Notes under the pieces: model-generated
What the model saw: the letters and a program-made list of their open reading frames with translations, nothing else
Databases searched by the model: none
Told to the model about the DNA's origin: nothing
Assembly (NCBI GenBank): GCA_040222185.1
Contig: JAVKDP010000036.1
Span: 1 to 48,355 of the forward strand
Direction: 5' to 3'
DNA from: JAVKDP01 sp040222185
Lineage (GTDB): Bacteria; Bacteroidota; Rhodothermia; Balneolales; Balneolaceae
Length of the DNA: 48,355 nt
Shown here: one piece after another, positions 1-7,988 of the stretch
How positions within the stretch are numbered: position 1 is the first letter of the stretch
Layout: each line of letters opens with the position of its first letter
Translations under genes and position numbers: made by a program

Positions 1-984
1 CAATCGGATAAAGTCATTGCATTAAGAGCAGATATTGATGCATTGGCAATGGATGAAGAAGGGGATTTCAAGAAAGATTTTTTTTCTAAAAACGAAGGGG
101 CAGCTCATTGTTGTGGACATGATGCTCATACCGCAAATCTACTTGGGGTAGCAAAAATCCTGACTGAGTTGAAGTCGGAGGTTGAAGGAACCGTGCTACT
201 AGTTTTCCAACCCGGAGAAGAAAAATTGCCTGGTGGCGGAAAGTTATTATGCGAGACAGGGTTTCTGCAATCTCAGAACATTGATGCCATTTATGGTTTG
301 CACACATCACCAACTCATGACCCTGGAACCATAGCAACAAAGACAGGGCCATTAATGGCAAGTCCTGATGAATTTGAGATCGAAATTATTGGTAAGGGCG
401 GTCATGCTGCAAGAGCCCATGAAGCAATAGATCCTATTGTGTTGGCTTCTCAGTTTATTAACTCAGTTCAAACGGTAGTTAGCAGAAGCGTTGACCCAAC
501 CGAGCCTGCGGTAGTTACAGTTGGCAGAATAGAAGGAGGTACTGCTCATAATGTAATTCCCGAAAAGGTAAAATTATGGGGCACGGTTAGAACACTGTCA
601 GCAGAAACTGCCACACTTATTGAGAATAAGATGGAAAGCCTTTTGAAAGGAGTTACTGAAGGTTCAGGTGGTAGTTACTCTTTCCACTTCAACAAAGGGT
701 ACCCGGCTGTTCAAAATTCGGCTCCCGAAACTGAAAAAGTTCTGAATACAATGCGGAAGCTATTTGGGGATGAATCAGCAATTGAGTTAGATCGCCCAAT
801 TATGGCAGGTGAGGATTTCTCGTTTTACCAGGAACACTTTCCTGGTGCATTTTTCTTTGTAGGTAGTGGTAGCGAGGAGTCTGATTCGCAGTACGTTTGG
901 CATCATCCGAAATATAATGTTGACGATAGGTTCTTTTTAACAGCTGCACCGCTTATGGTATCTCTGGTTTTAAACAAGGATTAG
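1..984 (+). CDS. M20D-family amidohydrolase (5' truncated by window edge)
   Basis: The reading frame is open from base 1 and begins inside the conserved ALRADIDALAMDEE block, so the N-terminus lies outside the window and an in-frame TTG at 43 is not the start. Visible family marks are the metal-binding HCCGHDAHTA segment, FQPGEE (metal/catalytic glutamates), GLHTSP, the dimerisation-domain GKGGHAARAHEAIDPI, GTAHNVIPEKV, and the C-terminal MAGEDFSFY and WHHP metal-ligand regions. Members are cytosolic, di-metal hydrolases of N-acyl amino acids or related amides (hippurate hydrolase, N-acetyl-diaminopimelate deacetylase, IAA-amino acid hydrolase types). Substrate cannot be read from sequence. 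The next gene starts 3 nt after its stop, so it probably heads or belongs to the same transcript. Confidence 0.93.
   Translation, partial: QSDKVIALRADIDALAMDEEGDFKKDFFSKNEGAAHCCGHDAHTANLLGVAKILTELKSEVEGTVLLVFQPGEEKLPGGGKLLCETGFLQSQNIDAIYGLHTSPTHDPGTIATKTGPLMASPDEFEIEIIGKGGHAARAHEAIDPIVLASQFINSVQTVVSRSVDPTEPAVVTVGRIEGGTAHNVIPEKVKLWGTVRTLSAETATLIENKMESLLKGVTEGSGGSYSFHFNKGYPAVQNSAPETEKVLNTMRKLFGDESAIELDRPIMAGEDFSFYQEHFPGAFFFVGSGSEESDSQYVWHHPKYNVDDRFFLTAAPLMVSLVLNKD
976..980 (+). promoter_or_regulatory. Ribosome binding site supporting a TTG start at 988
   Basis: AAGGA lies 7 nt before TTG at 988. It sits within the last codons of the amidohydrolase. No ATG is in a comparable position, so this site is what decides the unusual start of the methyltransferase. 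Confidence 0.55.
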
Positions 985-987
985 TTC

Positions 988-1722
988 TTGAGGAAGATTG
1001 TAGAAAGAATACCAGGTGGCTCATATTTTCTTTCATTATACAAGAAGTGGAAGTTTAATGTGTATTACAAGCACATTAAAGATAAAGAAGCCCTTTTTAC
1101 TGATTATTTTCACAATCGTACCTGGGGAGAAAAGGAAAGTGTATCTGGCACGGGTTCTACTCATTCCTATACCGCTCCACTTCGCAAAGAGCTTCCAAAA
1201 TTATTGCAGGATTATGAAGTAAAGAAGTTGTTAGACGCTCCGTGTGGCGATTTTAACTGGTTTCATCTTCTAAAGAAAGATATGAGTCTGACATATGTTG
1301 GAGGAGATATTGTAAAACCATTGATACTTCAGAATAGAGAGAGGTTTAGTGATACGATAACCGATTTTATTCATCTTGATATTACAAAAGACAAGCTCCC
1401 GGAAAGTGATTTATGGTTTTGCAGAGATTGTTTAATTCATTTTTCTGATGATGATATCGAGAAAGCACTTAACTTATTCTTGAAGAGTGAAATCCCACTC
1501 ATACTTACTACGAGCTATACTGAGAGCAAGGAAAATAAGAATATCCCCACCGGAGGGCATAGGTTCTTAAATCTTGAGCTCCCCCCTTTCAATTTTCCTA
1601 AGCCTATCAAATATATCGATGATTGGATTGAAGGCTTTCCAGTGAAGAGAATGGGTCTTTGGAAAAGAGAGGCAGTTCAAAAAGCCTTAGTTGGATATAA
1701 AGTTGGAGAGGAAAATGTATAA
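988..1722 (+). CDS. Class I SAM-dependent methyltransferase
   Basis: A 244-residue protein with TTG as the likely start, supported by AAGGA seven bases upstream. The SAM-binding motif I is LLDAPCGDFNWF (residues 81-92), followed by YVGGDIV (about 103-109), whose acidic residue would bind the ribose of SAM. A preceding block GTGSTHSYTAPLRKELP is shared, as I recall, with a widespread family of uncharacterised bacterial methyltransferases of similar length. The C-terminal segment is rich in proline and aromatic residues around FNFPKPIKYIDDW. No membrane segments are visible and the protein is probably cytosolic. The substrate is unknown. Its end overlaps the start of the FAD oxidoreductase by 8 nt, implying translational coupling. 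Confidence 0.85.
   Translation: MRKIVERIPGGSYFLSLYKKWKFNVYYKHIKDKEALFTDYFHNRTWGEKESVSGTGSTHSYTAPLRKELPKLLQDYEVKKLLDAPCGDFNWFHLLKKDMSLTYVGGDIVKPLILQNRERFSDTITDFIHLDITKDKLPESDLWFCRDCLIHFSDDDIEKALNLFLKSEIPLILTTSYTESKENKNIPTGGHRFLNLELPPFNFPKPIKYIDDWIEGFPVKRMGLWKREAVQKALVGYKVGEENV
1705..1711 (+). promoter_or_regulatory. Shine-Dalgarno-like GGAGAGG fixing the oxidoreductase start at 1715
   Basis: GGAGAGG sits 3-6 nt before ATG at 1715. An in-frame ATG at 1691 lies upstream but has no such site and would add eight residues before the conserved N-terminus. Confidence 0.55.
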
Positions 1723-2821
1723 TTATTCGTATTGGGAATCGGCTCTGTATGATCAGGTGTATGACCTTGTAATTGTTGGTGGAGGATTGACCGGGCAATC
1801 CACAGCTCTTTTTTATAAAAAGGAAAATCCATCAGCAAAGGTTCTTGTTGTTGATCGCGGGTTTTATCCAATTGGGGCCAGTACAAGAAATGCCGGTTTT
1901 GCATGTATTGGTACTATTGGCGAGCATATTTCAGATTTAGAAATAGATTCCGAAAAAGCACTAAAGAAGAGAATACAAGATAGGTTCAGAGGCCTTTTAC
2001 TACTTCGCGAAACTTTGGGAGATACAGCGATTGACTATAAGCATACAGGAGGCTGGGAAATTTTTAGTAATACTGCGGATTTTGATACAGCGAATGCGCA
2101 GATTGGCAAATTCAATACATGGATGAAAGAGCTAATTGGTGAGGATAGTTTATATGAAGCAGTAAGCTACCAGGGATTTCCATCAATTTATAATCGATGT
2201 GAAGGGATGTTGCACCCAGGAAAAATGATGAAGGCTCTTTATGAAAAGAATATAGGGCTGGGAGTAGAATTCAGGTGGAATACTCCGGTAATCTCTTTAA
2301 ATACGGTAGGAACTGAAGTATTGCTTGAAGAAGACAGGTCAATAAAAGCCGATAAATTGGTAATTGCCACAAACGCTTTTACTTCAAAATTACTTCCGGA
2401 AGTTAAAATTACACCAGGAAGAGGGTATGTATTTGTAACAAACGAAGTAGACGATTTAAAATGGAAGGGGACTTTTCATTACAACAAGGGATACGTGTAC
2501 TTCAGGAACCTGGGAGAAAAAAGATTATTAATCGGTGGTGGACGGAACGTTGATACCAAAGCTGAGGAAACATCTGAGTTTGGCATCAATGAGTCGATTA
2601 AAGAATACCTGGTTAATTTTGTGAATAATCAGTTGAACTTTGCAAAAGGCTGGGAAATTGAACGAGAGTGGTCCGGAATTATGGGTTTTAGTGAATCGAA
2701 ATCGCCTTTAATTCATAAGATTGGCAATAGCACTTTATTAGTTGCCGGACTTAGTGGAATGGGTGTAGCCCTCGGAATGCAGTTGGGGAGAAAAGTGTCT
2801 CAGGATCTAAATTCTTTGTAA
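1715..2821 (+). CDS. FAD-dependent oxidoreductase (DAO family)
   Basis: A 368-residue flavoprotein. A dinucleotide-binding DLVIVGGGLTGQSTALFY segment (glycines 22, 24, 27) opens the Rossmann fold. This is followed by the D-amino-acid oxidase/glycine oxidase pattern: VVDRGFYPIGASTRNAGFA, PGRGYVFVT, YFRNLGEKRLLIGGGR, WSGIMGFSESKSP and a C-terminal VAGLSGMGVALGM that contacts FAD. DAO-family enzymes oxidise amines or amino acids, but the substrate is not deducible here. The start at 1715 is chosen for its Shine-Dalgarno; it overlaps the methyltransferase end. The 3' end overlaps the converging Nudix gene by 22 nt, so there is no room for an intergenic terminator. Confidence 0.88.
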   Translation: MYNYSYWESALYDQVYDLVIVGGGLTGQSTALFYKKENPSAKVLVVDRGFYPIGASTRNAGFACIGTIGEHISDLEIDSEKALKKRIQDRFRGLLLLRETLGDTAIDYKHTGGWEIFSNTADFDTANAQIGKFNTWMKELIGEDSLYEAVSYQGFPSIYNRCEGMLHPGKMMKALYEKNIGLGVEFRWNTPVISLNTVGTEVLLEEDRSIKADKLVIATNAFTSKLLPEVKITPGRGYVFVTNEVDDLKWKGTFHYNKGYVYFRNLGEKRLLIGGGRNVDTKAEETSEFGINESIKEYLVNFVNNQLNFAKGWEIEREWSGIMGFSESKSPLIHKIGNSTLLVAGLSGMGVALGMQLGRKVSQDLNSL

Positions 2822-3435
2822 AGTTCGAGAAGCTCACTCATCATCATAGCTGTAGCTCCCCATAGAGGCACCTTATGAATATCAAAGAAAGGAACAGTAT
2901 ACTTGGTCTCTCTTAAATCCCATTCCTGGCGTATATGGTTTTTTGTTTCCAATAATTCCGAAAAACTAACGGTAAAAACTTCTTCGACCTCATTGGGATT
3001 AGGAACGAAAGTCTGTTCTTGATCAATGAAACCGACAACCGGGGTAACCATGTTATTGGAATGATTTACATACAAGGGAGTCATGATGCCAGCGAGAGAT
3101 ACATTTTTTTCAATCAGTCCAATCTCTTCTCTTGATTCTCTTAGAGCTGTTTCTTCAAAGGTCTCGTCGCCTTCACGGCCCCCACCCGGAAAACTAAGTT
3201 GCCCGCCATGCTTAATTCCCGAAGTACGCAAAGTGAGGATAACTTCCAGCTCATCCTTCCAGGTAATAATCGGGACAAGTACACTACTATTCCTGTATCG
3301 ATTATTTTCCGGAAGATTAGGTTTAAACTCGGAGTTTTTATGACTCGAAGGATGTGGTCTCATCCTGTCTTGAGCTTTTTGGCCTGGTAAAGAGTGGTTA
3401 AGTCGTTGCTCAAGAAAAGTTTTAAATAAGATCAT
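2800..3435 (-). CDS. Nudix hydrolase, CoA pyrophosphatase (NudL/YeaB) type
   Basis: A 211-residue protein with a complete Nudix box at about residues 85-107: Gx5E, then RESREEIGL as the REUxEExGU part. The segment just before the box, VILTLRTSGIKHGGQLSFPGG, matches the extended pattern of the CoA-pyrophosphatase branch, which cleaves coenzyme A or acyl-CoA to 3',5'-ADP and (acyl-)phosphopantetheine in the cytosol. This assignment is by motif recognition, and other Nudix activities remain possible. It is a single gene convergent with the FAD oxidoreductase (22-nt overlap). Its upstream region, 3436-3556, is shared with the divergent kinase gene. Confidence 0.88.
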   Translation of the reverse strand: MILFKTFLEQRLNHSLPGQKAQDRMRPHPSSHKNSEFKPNLPENNRYRNSSVLVPIITWKDELEVILTLRTSGIKHGGQLSFPGGGREGDETFEETALRESREEIGLIEKNVSLAGIMTPLYVNHSNNMVTPVVGFIDQEQTFVPNPNEVEEVFTVSFSELLETKNHIRQEWDLRETKYTVPFFDIHKVPLWGATAMMMSELLELYKEFRS

Positions 3436-3502
3436 GAATGAATATAACCGAACCTAATCATATGCAAAAGGTGGGCTCATGGTTTTTAAAGAAGTGGTAG
3501 TG

Positions 3503-3544
3503 TCCGTACTTTAAGATTTTAGTATTAATTAAAGTAATTACGGA
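3503..3544 (+). promoter_or_regulatory. Inverted repeat in the leader of the PfkB kinase gene
   Basis: TCCGTACTTTAA (3503-3514) is complementary to TTAAAGT plus ACGGA (3529-3535 and 3540-3544), separated by an AATT bulge. The right arm ends on the GGAAG that would serve as ribosome binding site for the ATG at 3557. A hairpin here could mask that site, or it could be a palindromic operator. The pairing is seen; the role is inferred. Confidence 0.4.
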
Positions 3545-3556
3545 AGTACCCACTTG

Positions 3557-4552
3557 ATGAAAAAATTTAATGTGTATGGCATTGGGAATGCCCTGGTTGA
3601 TTTGGAGTTTAAGGTTACAGACTCATTTATTGAAGAATTTGGAATAGAAAAGGGTTTAATGACACTGGTTGATGAGGACACTCAACATAAGTTGATTGGA
3701 GCAATTAATCATGACGAAACCCTTAAAAAATCCGGTGGATCAGCAGCAAATACAGTAATTGCAGTAAGTCAATTTGGAGGAAGAGCATTTTATTCTTGTA
3801 AGGTTTCTGACGATGATTACGGCGATTTTTACCTGAAAGATTTAAAAGAAGCGGGTATCAAAACGAACCTGGATTCAACAGTCCGGGAATCCGGTACTAC
3901 AGGTAAGTGCCTGGTTATGATTACTGAGGATGCTGAGAGAACCATGAATACTTTTCTTGGGATAACAACCGACCTGTCGGTTAATGAAGTTGATGAAGCC
4001 GCAATTAAGGATTCCGATTATGTTTACCTGGAAGGGTATTTAGTAGCGTCTCCAACAGCGCTTGAGGCTATGAAGAAGACCAAAAAAATTGCGGAAGAAA
4101 ACGATGTTAAAGTTTCTATAACCCTTTCAGATCCATCTATCGTTGAGTTTTTCAGAACTCAGTTTCAGGATGTTATTGGCGCTTCAGTCGATTTACTTTT
4201 TTGTAATGAAGACGAAGCCAAGACTTATACAGGTAAGGAAGATATCATGGAAGCTCGGGAAGAGTTAAAAAAAGATGCCAAGAGGTTTGTAATTACCCAG
4301 GGTAAAAACGGAGCCATCATTTTCGATGGTGATACTTTTATCGATATCGAACCTTATGAGACTAAAGCTGTGGATAGTAATGGTGCAGGAGATATGTTTG
4401 CAGGAGCTTTTCTATATGGTATAACCAATGGATTAGGATATGCGGGTGCTGGTAAACTCGCCAGCTTGGCATCATCAAAAGTTGTATCGAAATATGGGCC
4501 AAGGTTGAAATGGCACCAGGTTCAGGGAATCTTAAATTCAGTAACTAAATGA
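3557..4552 (+). CDS. PfkB-family carbohydrate/adenosine kinase
   Basis: A 331-residue ribokinase-fold kinase. The N-terminal GIGNALVDLEF and the substrate/lid segment KSGGSAANTVIAVSQFGG (about residues 58-75) are typical. The C-terminal PfkB signature DSNGAGDMFAGAF (from residue 273) carries the catalytic Asp279 and anion-hole glycines. The EDAERTMNTFLGI segment resembles the adenosine-kinase-like branch, which makes AMP from adenosine, but a sugar or other nucleoside is possible. ATG at 3557 is preferred over an in-frame TTG immediately before it. It overlaps the SemiSWEET gene by 4 nt (ATGA) and is followed by rdgB, a context of nucleoside handling. A hairpin overlapping its ribosome binding site may regulate it. 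Confidence 0.88.
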   Translation: MKKFNVYGIGNALVDLEFKVTDSFIEEFGIEKGLMTLVDEDTQHKLIGAINHDETLKKSGGSAANTVIAVSQFGGRAFYSCKVSDDDYGDFYLKDLKEAGIKTNLDSTVRESGTTGKCLVMITEDAERTMNTFLGITTDLSVNEVDEAAIKDSDYVYLEGYLVASPTALEAMKKTKKIAEENDVKVSITLSDPSIVEFFRTQFQDVIGASVDLLFCNEDEAKTYTGKEDIMEAREELKKDAKRFVITQGKNGAIIFDGDTFIDIEPYETKAVDSNGAGDMFAGAFLYGITNGLGYAGAGKLASLASSKVVSKYGPRLKWHQVQGILNSVTK

Positions 4553-4812
4553 GCGGCGTAGAACTATTAGGTTGGGCAGGTTTTGCAATTTTAATCCTTG
4601 CCTGGATTCCTCAAACCTGGGAAACAATTAAAGCAGGCAGAACAGAAATGAATATTGCCTTCATATTGATGTATGCTATTTCGAGCATGTTATTAACTGT
4701 ATATTCGGTACTAGAGAACGATACTGTGTTCATAACTCTAAATGCATTATTGACATTAGGCAGTGGGATAAACTTGTTTTATAAACTATTTCCAAGACAA
4801 GAAAATGGATAA
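4549..4812 (+). CDS. SemiSWEET / PQ-loop small transporter
   Basis: An 87-residue, very hydrophobic protein with three predicted membrane helices (about 4-20, 36-54 and 60-78). A PQ motif (Pro21-Gln22) lies at the end of helix 1 in AWIPQTWETIKAG, followed by a short basic loop. This three-helix, PQ-loop design and size match bacterial SemiSWEETs, which dimerise in the inner membrane and move small sugars. The substrate cannot be read. It overlaps both neighbours (ATGA with the kinase, 8 nt with rdgB), so the three are very likely co-translated. That placement raises the possibility of a nucleoside or pentose substrate (inference only). Confidence 0.85.
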   Translation: MSGVELLGWAGFAILILAWIPQTWETIKAGRTEMNIAFILMYAISSMLLTVYSVLENDTVFITLNALLTLGSGINLFYKLFPRQENG

Positions 4813-5386
4813 ACTTGTACTCGCTTCGAGGAATAAGAATAAGATTGAGGAGATGAGAGCCATTGTCTCAAATCTGGGAATTGAAGTACTTTCGGCTCTG
4901 GACTTTCCACATCTGGAGGAGGTTGAAGAAGATTTACCAACACTGGAAGGAAATGCACTTAAAAAAGCCAGGTATGTATTCCAGCAGACAGGGATTCCAT
5001 CTCTTTCAGACGATACTGGCCTTGAAGTAGACGCACTTGATGGCAGACCCGGAGTTTACTCAGCAAGGTATGCAGGCGAGGGTGCTACTTATCAGGACAA
5101 TGTGTTAAAGTTATTGGCTGAATTGAATGGAAAACACGAACGAGGAGCAAGATTTAGAACAGTAGTAGCCCTGGTAACAGATATGGAAGAGCAAACCTTT
5201 GAAGGATTTGTGGAAGGTGAGATCACAAAAGAACAAACAGGAGATGGCGGTTTTGGTTATGATCCGGTTTTTAGGCCAATTGGCTACACCGAAACTTTTG
5301 CAGAATTAGACAGTTCGGAAAAAAACAGGATTAGTCATCGCGGTAAAGCGATACAAAAATTCGTGGCTTTTTTAGAATCAGAGTAA
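4805..5386 (+). CDS. rdgB: XTP/dITP diphosphatase (RdgB/HAM1)
   Basis: A 193-residue, full-length Ham1/RdgB protein. It has LVLASRNKNKIEEM at the N-terminus (nucleotide phosphate-binding), SLSDDTGLEVDALDGRPG with catalytic Asp70, GDGGFGYDPVF for base recognition, and SSEKNRISHRGKA near the C-terminus. The family hydrolyses dITP, XTP and ITP to monophosphates, cleaning the nucleotide pool of deaminated purines in the cytosol. It is the last gene of the kinase-SemiSWEET-rdgB unit, and a small hairpin with a T tract follows the stop. Confidence 0.95.
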   Translation: MDKLVLASRNKNKIEEMRAIVSNLGIEVLSALDFPHLEEVEEDLPTLEGNALKKARYVFQQTGIPSLSDDTGLEVDALDGRPGVYSARYAGEGATYQDNVLKLLAELNGKHERGARFRTVVALVTDMEEQTFEGFVEGEITKEQTGDGGFGYDPVFRPIGYTETFAELDSSEKNRISHRGKAIQKFVAFLESE

Positions 5387-5407
5387 GCTATACTGATAGC
5401 TCTTTTT
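5386..5407 (+). terminator. Short intrinsic terminator after rdgB
   Basis: AGCTAT (5386-5391), a four-base loop, then ATAGCT (5396-5401) followed by CTTTTT. The stem is only 6 bp, so termination may be partial. It separates rdgB from the symporter. Confidence 0.5.
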
Positions 5408-5437
5408 ATTCCTCAAATTTAATTACCAAATTAAGAA

Positions 5438-6976
5438 ATGGAATTTGGACCAATAGATTATCTAGTATTAGTTGTGTACCTGGTTGGTGTAGCTATTTTT
5501 GGCTTAAAAGTATCAGGGAAACAGACTTCTACTAAAGATTATTTTCTTGGAGGAGAGGGGATGCCCTGGTGGGCTGTTTTATTCTCTGTAGTAGCTACAG
5601 AGACAAGCACACTTACATTCATAAGCATTCCTGCTGTAGCTTATGGAGGAAACCTGACCTTTTTACAGATTACGCTCGGTTATATACTCGGTCGGGTATT
5701 TGTCGCGATCTACTTTTTGCCGAAATACTATGATGGTAATATGTTTACCGCTTACCAGTTTCTGGAAAAGAGATTCGGTGCTTCAATGCGTAATGCCACG
5801 AGCACTACCTTTATGATTACACGGATGCTGGCAGATGGTGTGCGTTTATTTGCAACGGCAATACCATTAGCAATTATTTTGAGGCTTGGTGGTGCATTTA
5901 CCGGATGGGGAGACCTTGAATTATATCTCTTTTCTATCTCTTTGATTTCCGTAATTACATTGATCTATACTTTTTTTGGAGGGATAAAAGCTGTGGTATG
6001 GATGGACGTAGTACAGCTGGGCGTATACCTGGGTGGTGCATTATTGGCAATGTTTATACTATTAAATAAAATTCCAGAAGGGTGGAGTTCAGTTGTAGCA
6101 ATGACTGAAGCCGATAACAAGTTTCAAATATTCCGTTCAGGCTTTGATTTACCTTTCAGAGAGTTTATCAGGCAACCTTATACCTTTTTCACAGCACTTA
6201 TTGGCGGGGCAGTTTTCTCTGTAGCTTCACATGGCACAGATCAATTATTGGTTCAGCGACTATTAGCTACAGGTAATCTAAAATCCGGACAAAAAGCTTT
6301 GATCTGGAGTGGTGTTGTTGTGATGCTTCAGTTCGGGTTGTTTTTAGTAATAGGCTTACTGCTATATACTTTTTATGAAGGAGTAAATCCGGAGGCATTG
6401 AATTTGGCTACGAACGATGAGATTTTTGCGAAATTTATAGTTGAACAACTACCTGTAGGTATATCAGGGCTTATTGTAGCCGCACTCTTTGCTGCTGCAA
6501 TGAGTAGTTTAAGTTCATCATTGAACTCACTTGCTTCTGCAACAAACTTTGATCTTTATAAACCCTATTTCGGAAAGAATAATACAGAGGAACAAGATTT
6601 AAAAAACTCCCGGGTAATTACACTTATTTGGGGTTTTATTTTAACAGCTTCAGCGTTTCTATTTGCAGTTCTTCAGCTACAGGCAGGGGAAAGGCCTACT
6701 GTAGTAGAGTTAGGTTTGGGTATTGCTTCTTATACTTACGGAGGCTTACTTGGAAGTTTTCTGTTAGGGATGTTCTTCAAATCCTCAAAAACAAAAGATG
6801 CTTTGATTGGATTTTTTACTGGTTTGGTGGCACTACTATTCCTGGTAAATGGTCCGGTTCAAAATATACTTCCGGGGGAAGGACTTGTTATAGCGTGGCC
6901 CTTATATACTCTAATTGGTAGTATAATTGTTGTTAGTGTAGGTTGGGTAAGTTCAAAAATCAGGAGAGAAAACTAG
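5438..6976 (+). CDS. Sodium:solute symporter family (SSS/SLC5) transporter
   Basis: A 512-residue integral membrane protein with about 13 hydrophobic helices. The N-terminal pattern is typical of SSS symporters: GLKVSGKQTSTKDYFLGG, then MPWWAVLFSVVATETSTLTF with the family's TSxxTF element in helix 2. ALFAAAMSSLSSSLNSLAS matches the conserved helix region that holds the Na2-site serines. Members use the sodium gradient to import sugars, amino acids, organic acids or sialic acid. The substrate is not deducible. The last codons overlap by 4 nt with the convergent gene at 6973. Confidence 0.92.
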   Translation: MEFGPIDYLVLVVYLVGVAIFGLKVSGKQTSTKDYFLGGEGMPWWAVLFSVVATETSTLTFISIPAVAYGGNLTFLQITLGYILGRVFVAIYFLPKYYDGNMFTAYQFLEKRFGASMRNATSTTFMITRMLADGVRLFATAIPLAIILRLGGAFTGWGDLELYLFSISLISVITLIYTFFGGIKAVVWMDVVQLGVYLGGALLAMFILLNKIPEGWSSVVAMTEADNKFQIFRSGFDLPFREFIRQPYTFFTALIGGAVFSVASHGTDQLLVQRLLATGNLKSGQKALIWSGVVVMLQFGLFLVIGLLLYTFYEGVNPEALNLATNDEIFAKFIVEQLPVGISGLIVAALFAAAMSSLSSSLNSLASATNFDLYKPYFGKNNTEEQDLKNSRVITLIWGFILTASAFLFAVLQLQAGERPTVVELGLGIASYTYGGLLGSFLLGMFFKSSKTKDALIGFFTGLVALLFLVNGPVQNILPGEGLVIAWPLYTLIGSIIVVSVGWVSSKIRREN

Positions 6977-7368
6977 TCATCTTCGTTAAAGAAGTCATCG
7001 TTTTTAGTACCATTATTTACAATATCGATAAACTCTTTAAGACCGACCAGACCTTTCAAATCTACATGGTACTCAATAAAGTTATAGAAATCTGATAGTG
7101 CGCCTTTTAGTCCGTCATCCGATGTTGAAGTATCAATACTTAGTATAACTTCGCTCGTTTCAAAGTCTTTCTTGATAAGATGGAGTTGGAAATTAGCACC
7201 TGCTGGTGAGTCAATTTTCTCAAGGGTAAGCACTAAATCTTCCAGTTCATGATTCATAGTCTTATGAACATACAAGCCTGGCCTGTTACATCTCCAAACC
7301 ATTTTGTCTGCAAGAGTTGCTGCCTGTATCTCACTCAGGGCAGCAGTGTAATCGTCAATTGCCTTCAT
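6973..7368 (-). CDS. Hypothetical acidic protein, 131 aa
   Basis: I do not recognise a family. The 131-residue protein has no signal peptide or membrane helix. Its pattern of alternating hydrophobic residues (LVLTLEKIDSP, FQLHLIKKDF, VILSIDT) followed by amphipathic helices resembles the alpha/beta fold of YbjN-like or secretion-chaperone-like small proteins, but this is a weak impression. The C-terminus is strongly acidic (NDDFFNEDD). It is a single gene whose 3' end overlaps the symporter by 4 nt. Coding is supported by a full-length ORF with ATG and by sensible amino-acid composition. Confidence 0.65.
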   Translation of the reverse strand: MKAIDDYTAALSEIQAATLADKMVWRCNRPGLYVHKTMNHELEDLVLTLEKIDSPAGANFQLHLIKKDFETSEVILSIDTSTSDDGLKGALSDFYNFIEYHVDLKGLVGLKEFIDIVNNGTKNDDFFNEDD

Positions 7369-7481
7369 TTTTAATTTGACCGTGTATAAGTTTATATATC
7401 CCTACTTAAAATTATGAAAGAAGGATAACTATTTGTTTTTTGCACCAGACCTAACCAAAAATTAAGGAAATATTGTTAAAT

Positions 7482-7955
7482 ATGTCTAATAAAGATTTAA
7501 TAATTAAGTTTTATGAAGCATTCAGTCAAAAAGACTACAAAACAATGAGTGAATGCTATCATGATGATGTTTTTTTTAGAGATGAAGCATTTACTCTAAA
7601 AGGCAAAGAAGCCTCAGCAATGTGGCATATGTTATGCGTAAGAGGGAAAGATCTCAGTTTAAGTTTTAACGATGTTGAAGCAAATGAGGAATCAGGTTCT
7701 GCGCATTGGGAAGCAAAGTATACATTCTCTCAAACTAGAAGAAAAGTTCATAACAAAATCGATGCGCAGTTCAAGTTCAAAGACGGAAAGATTATAGAGC
7801 ATATCGACAGTTTCGACTTCTGGGCTTGGTCAAAGCAGGCTTTAGGTACTCCCGGGTTAATATTAGGTTGGTCAGGTTTCTTAAAAAATAAGGTGGAGCA
7901 ACAAGCAGCTGAGTCATTAAATGCTTTTATTTCAAAACATCCTGAATATCAATAG
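7482..7955 (+). CDS. NTF2-like/SnoaL-like domain protein
   Basis: A 157-residue protein beginning MSNKDLIIKFYEAFSQKDY, the usual opening of nuclear-transport-factor-2-like (SnoaL) domains. This is followed by MSECYHDDVFFRDEAFTLKGKEA, a central SAHWEAKYTFSQTRRKVHNK strand pair and FKDGKIIEHIDSFDFWAWSKQALG. These cone-shaped domains act as small isomerases or hydrolases or simply bind ligands. ATG at 7482 follows AAGGAA (7464-7469); an in-frame TTG at 7473 is too close to that site. It leads the aminotransferase genes by 33 nt. Confidence 0.85.
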   Translation: MSNKDLIIKFYEAFSQKDYKTMSECYHDDVFFRDEAFTLKGKEASAMWHMLCVRGKDLSLSFNDVEANEESGSAHWEAKYTFSQTRRKVHNKIDAQFKFKDGKIIEHIDSFDFWAWSKQALGTPGLILGWSGFLKNKVEQQAAESLNAFISKHPEYQ

Positions 7956-7988
7956 AATTAAAAGAGAAAGAATTCTTTCTCAGCATTT

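Noticed and set aside
86..361. Open frame on the minus strand inside the amidohydrolase
   Set aside because: It lies antisense to a clearly conserved gene and has no recognisable domain or start site.
3083..3390. Two plus-strand open frames inside the Nudix gene
   Set aside because: Antisense shadows of the Nudix box region; low-complexity Ser/Pro-rich translations without family features.
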